From CAWAND01 sp963727915 (GTDB lineage Bacteria; Chloroflexota; Anaerolineae; Anaerolineales; E44-bin32), in the NCBI GenBank assembly GCA_963727915.1, contig CAVSID010000004.1, forward strand, positions 372,001 to 436,000: a DNA stretch of 64,000 bases, in the 5' to 3' direction. The notes below the pieces were generated by a model. That model did no database searches and was not told the origin of the DNA. It worked only from the letters and a program-made list of their open reading frames with translations. The position numbers were made by a program, and so were the translations under genes. This document shows, piece after piece, positions 54,594 to 62,721 of this stretch; within the stretch, counting starts at the first letter, position 1, and each line of letters starts with the position of its first letter.

Positions 54594-54762
54594 GGCTGAC
54601 GCCCTCGAGCTGCGGGGTCCCACGTCCTGTGTGGGGATCGGCGGGGACCATCCACCGCCATGCCCCCGGACCATCCTGAGCTTACAGTCATCACGCCAGA
54701 ATCCCCCAGCCTCCCTCGCGGAGCACACAGCAAGCGCGGTCCTATCCACCGAGATGTTAGTC
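54594..54762 (-). repeat. attC site (Sec-type glutaredoxin cassette)
   Basis: GGCTGAC and GTTAGTC bound 169 bp with both inserts; the core is GAGCTTACAGTCATCACGCC. Confidence 0.88.
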
Positions 54763-54812
54763 GGACCGAACTGGCCCTGAGTTGCGGTTGGCCCCCCCAG
54801 CGAAAGGATGTG

Positions 54813-55058
54813 TCAAGGGTTCTCGATACCAAGGGCAAGTGCAAGTTTCCTGCGATCGAAACCCACCACGAGCTTGCCGTCCACAAGCGTGGCCGGAGTG
54901 GAGAAGACATCTAGCTTCTCTAGCTCCGCCAGGGCGTTCGGATCTTTGGCGACATCTCGGGCTGTGAACTGGACGTTGTGATGAGAAAGCCACGCTTCCT
55001 CTGTGTCACAGAACATTCAACTTGGTTGTGTATAGACTATCACCGTGTGTTCTGTCAT
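54813..55058 (-). CDS. glutaredoxin-like protein with in-frame TGA at the first active-site position (candidate selenoprotein, UxxC)
   Basis: Read from ATG 55058 the frame gives MTEHTVIVYTQPS, a TGA (55019-55017, residue 14), then MFCDTEEAWLSHHNVQFTAR and DVAKDPNALAELE, FSTPATLVDGKLVVG. This is a complete 81-residue glutaredoxin/NrdH-type thioredoxin fold whose C-x-x-C site would read U-M-F-C. The part after the TGA alone lacks the first beta strand and active site. A hairpin fitting the bacterial SECIS rule follows the TGA. The protein probably reduces disulfides or peroxides. A Cys-to-stop mutation is the alternative. Confidence 0.8.
54983..55001 (-). promoter_or_regulatory. candidate bacterial SECIS hairpin (glutaredoxin)
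   Basis: On the minus strand GAGGAAGC-GTG-GCTTTCTC forms an 8-bp stem with one G-U pair and a 3-base loop beginning with G, 23 bases after the TGA. It has the same stem and loop size as the hairpin in the methyltransferase cassette. Confidence 0.6.
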
Positions 55059-55221
55059 GTTGGGCGCGTAATCCTTTAACAGCGGCCTCCCTGAGGTGGC
55101 AGGCGGACGCCAGCCGTTAGCATGCGGGAACCTACCTGAGATTCTACCCAATCTCTCAGAGGGATCGCGAACGGCGCCTAATCATGCCCCGCAAAGACAG
55201 GCACAACTTAGAGTTTGGGAC

Positions 55222-55382
55222 GCCTAACGCCCGCGAGCTTCCCTGAGCGCAGCCCAAGAGGATTGACTGGGGCCGTTCACTGCCTTGCCCCCGATACATC
55301 CTGAGCACACAACAATCACGCCAAACTCGCCCAGCATCCCTCGCGGAGCACTCTGCAAGTGCGATCTAGGGAGATGTTAAGC
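55222..55382 (-). repeat. attC site (hydrolase cassette)
   Basis: GCCTAAC and GTTAAGC, both matching consensus, bound 161 bp. The core is GAGCACACAACAATCACGCC. Confidence 0.92.
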
Positions 55383-55456
55383 GGCGAATTTCCAGAGCAA
55401 CTCCCGATCATCTGGGACAGAAACCAAGCAACTGGTGTATGTTTCCAACTCGCCTT

Positions 55457-56464
55457 TTAGGACGATGGCGCTGTCTTATCATATCTTCCAAGCACGTCCT
55501 GGATCGCCTCGATTACCACCTCGGGCCTTTGAAGCTGAGGATAGTGTCCTATCTCGTATGATCTGAACTCACTGTTCTCGCTTAGCAGGAGCAGCTCGCG
55601 CTGCAACTCGATCGACAGGTCGTCCAGTTTCAGACCCAGATCTCCCAAGGAAGGTGAAGGTCCTGAAGTAGCTAGCACAATCAGTGGCCAGTCGCCCAGA
55701 TGCATGTATTGCCCCGCCTCAGCCAGTGTGTTGGAGCTTTCAACTGTCTCATCAAACCACGCCATACTTGACTCAGGCAAGAATGCCTGGACTGGATCAT
55801 AGATGTCAGGTGGCAGGTTGTACTCATTCCCCTTATATCGACCTGGCGATCCTAGATGAGATAAGAGCAGGATCAAGGGCCTGATGTTTCTGTTTGGAAT
55901 CTCTGGTACAACGCCATACTCAGCGAAGCGCGTGAGCATTTCAGGATGGCTTGATTCCATCAGCACCATGCCACTCACATCGTCAGGGTACATTCCCGCG
56001 AATATTCTGACATAGGCACCACCAAATGCATGGCCCACCAAGATATATGGACCTACTTCACCTGCAGCATCCAGAACGGTATGAAGTTCGCGTGCGATTG
56101 TCTCCCCATCTCTGGGAAGTGGCCCGGGGTCGCTCCACAGGATTCCAGCTCTATCGTAGCTGCATGCGCGGGTCAATTCCCCAATTCTTTGTTGAACTGG
56201 CACCCAGCTCAACGAGCCGTATTGATCAAGGTCGGCTTCAAAAACCACCGTCGGACTCCCGCTCCCCACGCAGTTCAAATGGATGGCGTGTGTACCAATG
56301 CTCACCATTTTGCCGGGCGGAGGATATAGAGCCCGAAATTCGTTACGAGTGATAAATTCTCGAACCAACAGATAGCTGACTAGCCCCAAAAAGAGGATCA
56401 GCACAACCAATAGTGCCCGTCCGATCCAACGGAGAGTGGTAGCTGCCAATCCTGTTGTTTTCAT
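55457..56464 (-). CDS. alpha/beta hydrolase with the nucleophile serine replaced by alanine
   Basis: The 335-residue product has an N-terminal membrane anchor (about residues 15-35) and a hydrolase domain (VVFEADLDQYGSLSWVPVQQ, CSYDRAGILWSDPGP). The nucleophile elbow reads VGHAFGGAYVR, so position 146 is Ala where relatives have Ser in GHSFGG. The late His is kept in IGHYPQLQRPEVV. Unless another residue substitutes, the esterase or peptidase activity should be lost and the protein may only bind. GCA for TCA is a single-base change. Confidence 0.82.
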   Translation of the reverse strand: MKTTGLAATTLRWIGRALLVVLILFLGLVSYLLVREFITRNEFRALYPPPGKMVSIGTHAIHLNCVGSGSPTVVFEADLDQYGSLSWVPVQQRIGELTRACSYDRAGILWSDPGPLPRDGETIARELHTVLDAAGEVGPYILVGHAFGGAYVRIFAGMYPDDVSGMVLMESSHPEMLTRFAEYGVVPEIPNRNIRPLILLLSHLGSPGRYKGNEYNLPPDIYDPVQAFLPESSMAWFDETVESSNTLAEAGQYMHLGDWPLIVLATSGPSPSLGDLGLKLDDLSIELQRELLLLSENSEFRSYEIGHYPQLQRPEVVIEAIQDVLGRYDKTAPSS

Positions 56465-56500
56465 AGGCCTACTCTAGCATCATTACTCGAATGGACCAGC

Positions 56501-56676
56501 CGCCAACGCCCTCGAGCTTCGCGAAGCACCCTGATCGCAGCCGAAGGGGATCGGCCGGGGCCACTCTCCGCCCTGCCCTCCGACCCGCCCTGAGCATCCA
56601 TCAATCACGCCAAACTCGAGCCGCATGCCAGGCGGAGCACACTGCAGGTGCGGTCCGATCCAGCGAGATGTTCTTC
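56501..56676 (-). repeat. attC site (CPBP cassette)
   Basis: CGCCAAC opens the 176-bp site; the right R box is mutated to GTTCTTC. Both hairpin inserts are present, and the core is GAGCATCCATCAATCACGCC. Confidence 0.85.
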
Positions 56677-56758
56677 GGTCGATGAGCTACCTCATCCCTT
56701 TCGTCCCGAAATAATTTGAGATTCAACAATGCCCAACATCATCTGTAACTGAAAGAGA

Positions 56759-56776
56759 TTGTGCATTCCTTCACAA
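56759..56776. promoter_or_regulatory. near-perfect Crp/Fnr-like palindrome
   Basis: TTGTGC-ATTCCT-TCACAA differs by one base from the perfect sites elsewhere. It lies on the 3' side of the CPBP gene, so control of that gene is doubtful. Confidence 0.35.
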
Positions 56777-56886
56777 GCGGACGGGGCCGGGCGTTTCGTC
56801 GGCAGGGCTTAAGCGGCAACGCCCAAGGTGCCCTTGGTGACCGGTCGGATGCATCCTCCCGACGCTGTCGCCAGTTGACCTCCTAT

Positions 56887-57681
56887 CTAGTGCGCAGTCT
56901 TCAGCGCTTCCCCCTCGGTCCGCCTCATGGCCCACCGGGCGATTTCCATGATGGCGATCGAAAACAGCAACACGATTCCCGACAGCTGCGTATTCCCGCC
57001 GATCAGCGGAAGGTCCACCAACCCGTGCACCAGCCCAACCAGCAGGATGTTCTGGGTGCGGACATACAGATACGCGAATCCGATCCCTTCGACGAAGACA
57101 ATCAGCAGGCTCAACAGCAACAGACCCGCCCCGATCTCACCGGATATCAGCCACATGGTGCGGATCGGTAGGTGCCAGATCGAGAAGAACGCGCTACTGA
57201 GCAGGATGGCGACAACGGTTCGGCGCCCATCGGTCCCCGTGGTGAAGAACCGGCGAATGCCCGGCAGTAGGGTTCCGCGGAAAAGGACTTCCTCCCCGGT
57301 ACCGACAAACAGCCAGCTCATCAGGATCCGCAGCAGCGCTGTCCCCAGCGGGGTGCTAGACAAGGCCCGGAGCTGGTTTGGCAGGTTGATCGCACCCAAG
57401 ACTTGCAGGGAAGCTACGTACAGCAGCCAGCTGATGAGTGCTAGGCCGATTGCTTCGAGAGCCAGACGAGAGTTGACTTGGAGCCGGAGCGAATTCCTCC
57501 TCAACCCCCAAAATGCCAGGAGGTAGAGCACGATATACAAGCCCAGCTGCATCAAGTACGCGGGAATCCCACTGATTTGCAGCCCTTGAATGACAATGAA
57601 ATAGGGTATGGGAAGAATGAGAGACACTGCCATGATGGTGATCATGACGGTCTTTCCCCGGTCGTGAACCTTCGCTTCCAC
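56887..57681 (-). CDS. CPBP family intramembrane protease
   Basis: AGGAGG precedes the GTG at 57679-57681. The 264-residue product has about eight membrane segments with the CPBP motifs GEEVLFRG (129-136: Glu130, Glu131, Arg135), FSIWHLPI (His170) and VHGLVDLP (His219). It is the third CPBP gene of the window and the only one in a clear cassette. Relatives process prenylated proteins or confer bacteriocin immunity; the target here is unknown. Confidence 0.85.
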   Translation of the reverse strand: MEAKVHDRGKTVMITIMAVSLILPIPYFIVIQGLQISGIPAYLMQLGLYIVLYLLAFWGLRRNSLRLQVNSRLALEAIGLALISWLLYVASLQVLGAINLPNQLRALSSTPLGTALLRILMSWLFVGTGEEVLFRGTLLPGIRRFFTTGTDGRRTVVAILLSSAFFSIWHLPIRTMWLISGEIGAGLLLLSLLIVFVEGIGFAYLYVRTQNILLVGLVHGLVDLPLIGGNTQLSGIVLLFSIAIMEIARWAMRRTEGEALKTAH

Positions 57682-57968
57682 AAAATCCTCCTATCCGTCC
57701 GCATCCATGGTCCTTGGGACCAGATCCCAAGAGACGCTAATTCCAACTCTTTGCAGACCGGCATTCGCATGCCCGAGTTGATGCCAGTCGATCTAGCGTC
57801 TCAGCCAAGTTCTCGCCGCGACTTAACAAGACGTGGCTAGGGCTTGACTGAGCCTACTATTGCGCGTGAGGGGTTCTGGGAGAAAGTGACGTTCCTAACT
57901 TCACTTGGGTGACGATTCGTACGAAAGGGCTCACACTTCCGCCATCTGGATCGGCAAACTCAGCGACG

Positions 57969-58148
57969 GAAGAACGCCCTCGAGCTTCGCGAAGCACCCT
58001 GAGCGCAGCCGAAAGGGATCGGCCGGGGCCAGCCTGCGCCTCGCCCCCAGCACATCCTGAGCATACAACTATCACGCGGAATTCGCCGCGCAACCCCGGT
58101 CCGTCGCAGATCCTGGTATTCTTCCATGGGTACAGCGAGATGTTAGAC
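57969..58148 (-). repeat. attC site with extra right-arm insert
   Basis: GAAGAAC and GTTAGAC bound 180 bp. Besides the left hairpin insert, the right arm carries GTCGCAGATCCTGGTATTCT, a segment shared only with the sites at 60078 and 61433. Confidence 0.88.
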
Positions 58149-58242
58149 GGCTGGTAACTCGTTGCTTATTCTGGACAATCACTATCAAATGTCCGCGGGC
58201 CAGTCATATGACCACAGGTCGACGGCGATGGAGCGCCTGGCC

Positions 58243-58920
58243 TCACGCTTGTTTCGCAGTCAGATCCTTGTCTTCCATTTCCCATGCGTGATCAAGAGTG
58301 TGATACGCAGTGTGCCGGATCAGGTACCGGAGCGGCCAAGTGCGAGCCATCTTGTCCTGGGAATGGAACACCCGGATTGCGTCGCAGTAGGCGTCGCGAT
58401 GCTCGTTCAATCCCTCGTCAGTCAGTATTTTGTCCTCCGGCGTTACCACGCCGAGTTTCTTGGCCCAGTCTAGCTCATTGGCAATCACATGATAGACGAT
58501 CCTGTCCCGATCTCGCCCTCCACCTCGCGGTCCCCGTTGCATCTCACTCGACACGCGCGAACGCACATTGTCGAAGAAAGCCCAGCACGCCCGCATCAAT
58601 GTCAGTTCACGCTCCAATGCTTCTCCCGAGATGGCTTGCTGGTCGATGCTCGAAAACGCGAACGAAATACCCCAGAAATCAGTGGAGCCTGTACCCTGAT
58701 ACTTCTCTACGACTTCGATAGCGGGGGCTGTCGCAAACGTGGCACCCATCTCTGCCAGTTTGGCGACCGAGGCATAACGTGGAACGTAGGAAAGTAAGCG
58801 TTCGACCGCAGCTTCCCCGGTCTTTGCCCCGCGCTCCAGGCCGGGCCAGTCCGGTGCCACCGCCGCTACCTTCTTGCCCTTGGGTCCGAATTCCATAGTC
58901 ACACGAAGTTGGGTGGTCAC
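58243..58920 (-). CDS. conserved hypothetical protein, two-domain
   Basis: The GTG at 58918-58920 with AGGAGAAGCT in front is a better start than the longer frame. The 225-residue product has an N-terminal beta-rich segment (MEFGPKGKKVAAVAPDWPGL, AAVERLLSYVPRY), a linker STDFWGISFAFSSIDQQAIS and a helical C-terminus with RDRDRIVYHVIANELDWAKK and LIRHTAYHTLDHAWEMEDKD. The histidine-rich helix resembles DinB-like four-helix metalloproteins, but this is only an impression. Confidence 0.7.
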   Translation of the reverse strand: MTTQLRVTMEFGPKGKKVAAVAPDWPGLERGAKTGEAAVERLLSYVPRYASVAKLAEMGATFATAPAIEVVEKYQGTGSTDFWGISFAFSSIDQQAISGEALERELTLMRACWAFFDNVRSRVSSEMQRGPRGGGRDRDRIVYHVIANELDWAKKLGVVTPEDKILTDEGLNEHRDAYCDAIRVFHSQDKMARTWPLRYLIRHTAYHTLDHAWEMEDKDLTAKQA

Positions 58921-59242
58921 AGCTTCTCCTATCACAATGGTCTTTGCATTCAATCGCCTTGAGGGAGCGCAGCGGCGGTGATTCTGTGCCTCAAGATTGC
59001 CAATTCCAGAGCAGGATCCAGGACTGTTGCATCGATGTGTTCGCCGAGCAGAGCCATCATTCTATGTTGCTAATCGTGTGAACCGACTACACCGGGACAT
59101 AACCGCGCCGACGCAAAGAGCATCCGTGTCGCGCCTCGCACCGGGGGACCGATATGCCGGACCTAGTGCGACAACCTTTCCAGAATCGCGGTTCGCCACA
59201 TTTCAATCAGGAATTTGGAAGCGCAGCTGCCTTGGCACAGCC
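58921..59242. other. cassette leader without a gene
   Basis: These 322 bases between the gene start and the next attC hold no credible frame. They may be an extended 5' region with a promoter or the remains of a second gene. Confidence 0.4.
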
Positions 59243-59427
59243 GCCTAATGCCTTCGAGCTTCGCGAAGCTTCCTGAGCGCAGCCGAAGGGGATCGGCCGG
59301 GGGCACGCACCGCATCGCATCGCCCCCGTGCCATCTTGAGCATACATCAATCACGTCAAAATCGCCCAGCACCGTTCGCCCTGCTGTTCTCACAGGGTCC
59401 CCGGTCCAATCCAGCGAGTCGTTAGGC
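59243..59427 (-). repeat. attC site (YdeI-like cassette)
   Basis: GCCTAAT and GTTAGGC bound 185 bp. The left hairpin insert is present, and the right arm has a different insert (GCCCTGCTGTTCTCACAGGG) that is itself a hairpin. The core is GAGCATACATCAATCACGTC. Confidence 0.9.
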
Positions 59428-59499
59428 GGAGACGAGGCTCGCTGGGCAGGGCTAGATCCCTCCTTGGCGAGGGACGCAACGCGCTGGATCCGAACCCCT

Positions 59500-59985
59500 C
59501 TAACCGCCTTCGGTCAGTCTTCCGACGATCTTTGCTATCCTTCTCTGGCGGGTTTCGACAGCCTTGGCTTCTTCCACTTGTCGAACGTACTCCTTCTGCA
59601 TCGAAGGCGCCGACTTCTCGAATGCTCCAAGCGCCCCCGCCTCGACAAGCGCGGCCATCAAATCCTTCGGGGGAGTCACCGTGCGCGGCTCAAGATCCAG
59701 GCGGATGGTTATCTCCAACTTCTCTCCGCCTTCTACCCCGGCAGATTTCCGGTTTGCTGCACTCAGGGGGATCATCGGCTTTCCATCCATGGCGCCGATT
59801 GCGCTGCGGTAGGTGTGTTGCTTGACCGTCACCCATATCAGAGGACGCTTGCCTCCCCCGAGACGGTCGAGCACGTCGCCGGGGACCTCAATTCCTGCCG
59901 TGTTCTTGCCTGTGCGCAGAATCGTGGCACGGAATGTAACCGGCTTGGCTTTGGACGGGTCCTTCTTCGAGATTCCCTTGCTCAT
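59500..59985 (-). CDS. YdeI/OmdA-type protein with DUF1905 domain
   Basis: GGAGG precedes ATG 59985. The 161-residue product has an N-terminal DUF1905 domain (VTFRATILRTGKNTAGIEVP, KRPLIWVTVKQHTYRSAIGA) and a C-terminal bacteriocin-protection YdeI/OmdA-like helix pair (LGAFEKSAPSMQKEYVRQVE, EAKAVETRQRRIAKIVGRL). The combination is common in environmental bacteria; the role is unproven, though YdeI relatives affect peptide resistance. Confidence 0.85.
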   Translation of the reverse strand: MSKGISKKDPSKAKPVTFRATILRTGKNTAGIEVPGDVLDRLGGGKRPLIWVTVKQHTYRSAIGAMDGKPMIPLSAANRKSAGVEGGEKLEITIRLDLEPRTVTPPKDLMAALVEAGALGAFEKSAPSMQKEYVRQVEEAKAVETRQRRIAKIVGRLTEGG

Positions 59986-60077
59986 GCAAATCCTCCGAAA
60001 TAAGATGATGATGCGAGGGTGTCTAGCATAGGGTACCTAGCCCGTGGACGCTCGAAGCCACTGGCCTCGGCGGCTCC

Positions 60078-60251
60078 GCCTAACGCCGTCGAGCTGCGAA
60101 GTCCCGCGTTCTGTGTGTGGATCGACCGGGGCCTCTGACCACACTGCTCCCGACTTGCCTTGAGCATTCAACAATCACGCCAAACTCGCCCAACATCCCC
60201 GGTCCGTCGCAGATCCTGGTATTCTTCCAGGGATCCAGCGAGATGTTAGCG
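60078..60251 (-). repeat. attC site (HIT cassette)
   Basis: GCCTAAC and GTTAGCG bound 174 bp, with the AAGTCCCGCG left insert and the GTCGCAGATCCTGGTATTCT right insert. The core is GAGCATTCAACAATCACGCC. Confidence 0.9.
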
Positions 60252-60263
60252 AGCGGCGAGCGT

Positions 60264-60734
60264 CTAGATGGCCATGGCCGATCTCAATTGAGCAGCCGGT
60301 TTGGCTCGTGTATTGGGCTCCATCAGCGACGGTGAATTGGCGTAGGTGGCATAGAACTGATCACCTTCATACCTCGGCGTCACGTGCACGTGGTAGTGCC
60401 AGACGTCCTGGCTGCCAGCGGGCTCATTGTGCTGGCGAGTTGATGTGCCATCACATACCCACGCCTTCTTCATTTCGATTGTGATTTTATTCACAAGTCG
60501 CTGGGTCGGAATGGCGAACTCATCTGGCAGCTCGTAGATGTTCTCGAAGTGCTCGATCGGAAAGACAATCGCGTCACCCGGGTTGTTTGGCCACTGATGA
60601 TCCGAAATGACCGACTTGACTTTCTCGTCCTTATAGACCAGGTCGCTGAGTGGACTGGAGCGACCCGGCACTGACTCGCTTGCGGCGATGAGACATAGCG
60701 GACATTCGTAACCGATGGGAGCATGTGTATTCAT
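60264..60734 (-). CDS. HIT-family protein
   Basis: The 156-residue product has the HIT catalytic triad motif HYHVHV (residues 113-118) and an N-terminal CPLC zinc pair (11-14), with AIVFPIEHFENIYELPDE between. HIT enzymes hydrolyse nucleoside phosphoramidates or dinucleoside polyphosphates. A perfect Crp-like palindrome (60479-60496) lies inside the coding region. ATG 60734 is used. Confidence 0.88.
   Translation of the reverse strand: MNTHAPIGYECPLCLIAASESVPGRSSPLSDLVYKDEKVKSVISDHQWPNNPGDAIVFPIEHFENIYELPDEFAIPTQRLVNKITIEMKKAWVCDGTSTRQHNEPAGSQDVWHYHVHVTPRYEGDQFYATYANSPSLMEPNTRAKPAAQLRSAMAI
60479..60496. promoter_or_regulatory. perfect Crp/Fnr-like palindrome inside the HIT gene
   Basis: TTGTGA-TTTTAT-TCACAA matches the sites at 1780, 8505 and 9508 exactly in the conserved bases. 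Its position within a coding region makes function uncertain. Confidence 0.35.
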
Positions 60735-60737
60735 CAA

Positions 60738-60792
60738 CTAGCCAAACGTTGTCTGGAAGAGCCGCCTTCTAACGCTCCGGTTCCACGATGGG
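60738..60792 (-). repeat. truncated attC remnant between two genes
   Basis: Only CTTCTAACGCTCCGG remains of a left arm, with no core or right arm. The HIT and DHFR-like genes are therefore separated by a deleted site and now form one compound cassette. Confidence 0.45.
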
Positions 60793-61383
60793 CTACCGTT
60801 CACGCACATATCGGCAAACCTGAGCGCCCGTGCTGGCTTTGACAGTTGACTCCAGCGTGAAGGGGATCATCTTTCCGTTCTCGGCGAAGATCGTTTTTCC
60901 CCCACCGAGGATAATCGGTTCGATCGTAAGCAACAATTCATCGACGAGGTCGGCAGCGAGCAGGAATTTGACCATCGTTGCACTGCCATAGACGTAAATG
61001 TAGCCTCCCGGCCTCGCACGCAGTTCATTCACCGTCTTCAAGAAATCGGCGCCACGAATGATCGTGGTGGGATTCCATATTGCGTTTTCCTCGGTGAGTG
61101 TATCGGATACGACGTATTTCTGGACACGATTGATCCAATCCGCAAATGGGTCCCCTGAGCGACTGGGCCAGGCTGCGGCCGAGACCAGATATGTACGGCG
61201 TCCTTGTAAGAGTAGGTCACTCTGCGCAGCGAGTTCGGCATACATGCCGCCCATAACCTCTGGGTCGAAATACTTCATCGACCACCCACCGTGATTGAAG
61301 CCGCCGTCCTTGTCTTCGTCAGCTCCCCCCGGAGCTTGTACGACGGCGTCCAGACTGATGAACTCTGTGATGAGTGTTTTCAT
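60793..61383 (-). CDS. dihydrofolate reductase-like (RibD C-terminal) protein
   Basis: AGGAG precedes ATG 61383. The 196-residue product shows the RibD_C/DHFR pattern: FISLDAVVQAPGGADED, LLLQGRRTYLVSAAAWPS, YVYGSATMVKFLLAADLVDE and LLLTIEPIILGGGKTIF. These NADPH-dependent reductases act on unknown substrates in many soil bacteria and are common on integron cassettes. All expected nucleotide-binding segments are present. Confidence 0.88.
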   Translation of the reverse strand: MKTLITEFISLDAVVQAPGGADEDKDGGFNHGGWSMKYFDPEVMGGMYAELAAQSDLLLQGRRTYLVSAAAWPSRSGDPFADWINRVQKYVVSDTLTEENAIWNPTTIIRGADFLKTVNELRARPGGYIYVYGSATMVKFLLAADLVDELLLTIEPIILGGGKTIFAENGKMIPFTLESTVKASTGAQVCRYVRER

Positions 61384-61432
61384 GGATTCTCCTGCTGTGA
61401 ACTTGTTGATATGAGCCTTTGTTCCTCGTGAC

Positions 61433-61606
61433 GGCTAACGCCCTCGATCTGCGAAGTCCCACGTTCTGTGTGGGGATCGGCCGGGGTCACGCTCCACCCT
61501 GCCCCAGCACCACCCTGAGCATACAACAATCACGCCAAACTCGCCCCGCATCCCCGGTCCGTCGCAGATCCTGGTATTCTTCCAGGGATCCTGCGAGATG
61601 TTATGC
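61433..61606 (-). repeat. attC site
   Basis: GGCTAAC and GTTATGC bound 174 bp. The structure is the same as the site at 60078 (both inserts), with the core GAGCATACAACAATCACGCC in full consensus. Confidence 0.92.
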
Positions 61607-61624
61607 GGCGAGCTTCGAGCTTGG

Positions 61625-62318
61625 CTAGGGTGACTGCGGACTGAGGACGATCAGCACTGTCATCACCATGAACACTCCCCAAAGGATTGCCCAGCGTCGA
61701 ATACGGGGCCACCAAACCCTGCGGTGCGACTTCTTGGCATATTCAGATGAATAGAAGGCATTGGTTGCCGCAAGTCGCGCTTCGTGCGAATTCCCTCACT
61801 GATGTGGTCAATCCTCTTCCACAAAACATGCCGACGCGCTGGAGGTGGCTGCTAACCAACTCCGCCGGACTCGCGTCAGGTACGTTCTTCACTGAAATTC
61901 GCTCGCCTTGGGCTTCTACGCCTCCTGCGAAATCTCGTGTGAAGACCATCCCTCCCTGTTCGAAGGGAGTGAAACAGTAGATGCTTGCCGGGGACGAGTC
62001 CGGATGGAGGATGATCGAGGCATAGGCCTTGCTAGGCTCGGAAACTAACGAGAACTCTCGATAAGTTGGCCCCCACAATGGCGTGTGCTCCGCCTTGAGA
62101 CCAATTAGCGAAAACCCCAACGCCTTGAAGGCCCCGAACAGCTCTTCGAGAGCAGGATCCTCCCGACTGAAGATACTGTCGAGCGATCCGTCATCGAACG
62201 AAGATCTCACATGGGTCGGCCAGATGAAGAGAACAAGCATGGGAAGGATCTTGAAGGTGTCAAGCAGAAGTACACTTCCCAGGATGGCCAAGAGGAACCA
62301 TGCAAGCGTTTCGAGCAT
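61625..62318 (-). pseudogene. membrane protein of unknown function, frameshifted near the C-terminus
   Basis: From ATG 62318 (GAGGTGAG upstream) the product has an N-terminal membrane segment (LAWFLLAILGSVLLLDTF), a soluble middle (LEELFGAFKALGFSLIGLKA, SLVSEPSKAYASIILHPDSS) and VSSHLQRVGMF. Near 61770 the frame shifts; the other frame continues AFYSSEYAKKSHRRVWWPRI and ends in a membrane helix ILWGVFMVMTVLIVL, stopping at 61625 right after the attC. One indel is enough to explain it. Confidence 0.65.
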
Positions 62319-62353
62319 ACTCACCTCGCAAAAATGGCGTCGCTCGGATCGAC

Positions 62354-62507
62354 GAATAACGCCCTCGAGCTTTGCGAAACACCCTGAGCGCAGCCGAATG
62401 GGATCGGCCGGGGCCATGCTCCGCCCTGCCCCTGATCCATTCTGAGCATACAACAATCACCCCAAACTTGCCCAGCATCCCCGGTCCGATCCAGCGAGAT
62501 GTTAGGC
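62354..62507 (-). repeat. attC site (DUF1003 cassette)
   Basis: GAATAAC and GTTAGGC bound 154 bp with the CCTGAGCGCAGCCGAATGGG left insert; the core is GAGCATACAACAATCACCCC. Confidence 0.92.
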
Positions 62508-62721
62508 AGAAGGCCAGGACGGCAAGCCCTGCCCGATCCTAGCGCAAGATCACCGTATTGACCCCAAACATTGAGCCATTGAGCCCGTTTCGCAGATGCT
62601 TCTCATGCAAATCATCCAATGAATGAGCCCTTGCATTTGTGGGAGACGGCAAGTCTGGTGGCAAACTAGGTCCCAACCGGACCTTATTCGGATTAGATTA
62701 CTTTCCTTGAGCCTGATGAGG
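62508..62721. other. 3' region of the DUF1003 cassette without a gene
   Basis: These 214 bases between the attC and the stop of the DUF1003 gene hold no credible frame or hairpin terminator. Confidence 0.4.

Noticed and set aside
55002..55016. A shorter hairpin immediately after the TGA of the glutaredoxin gene (TCTGT-GAC-ACAGA)
   Set aside because: Its loop lies only 9 bases after the TGA, outside the 16-37 base range; the hairpin at 54983-55001 fits better.
46649..55019. General reassignment of TGA to Cys or Trp in this genome
   Set aside because: Many well-defined genes in the window end in TGA exactly where their families end (for example 31215, 38440, 53396), so TGA is a normal stop here.
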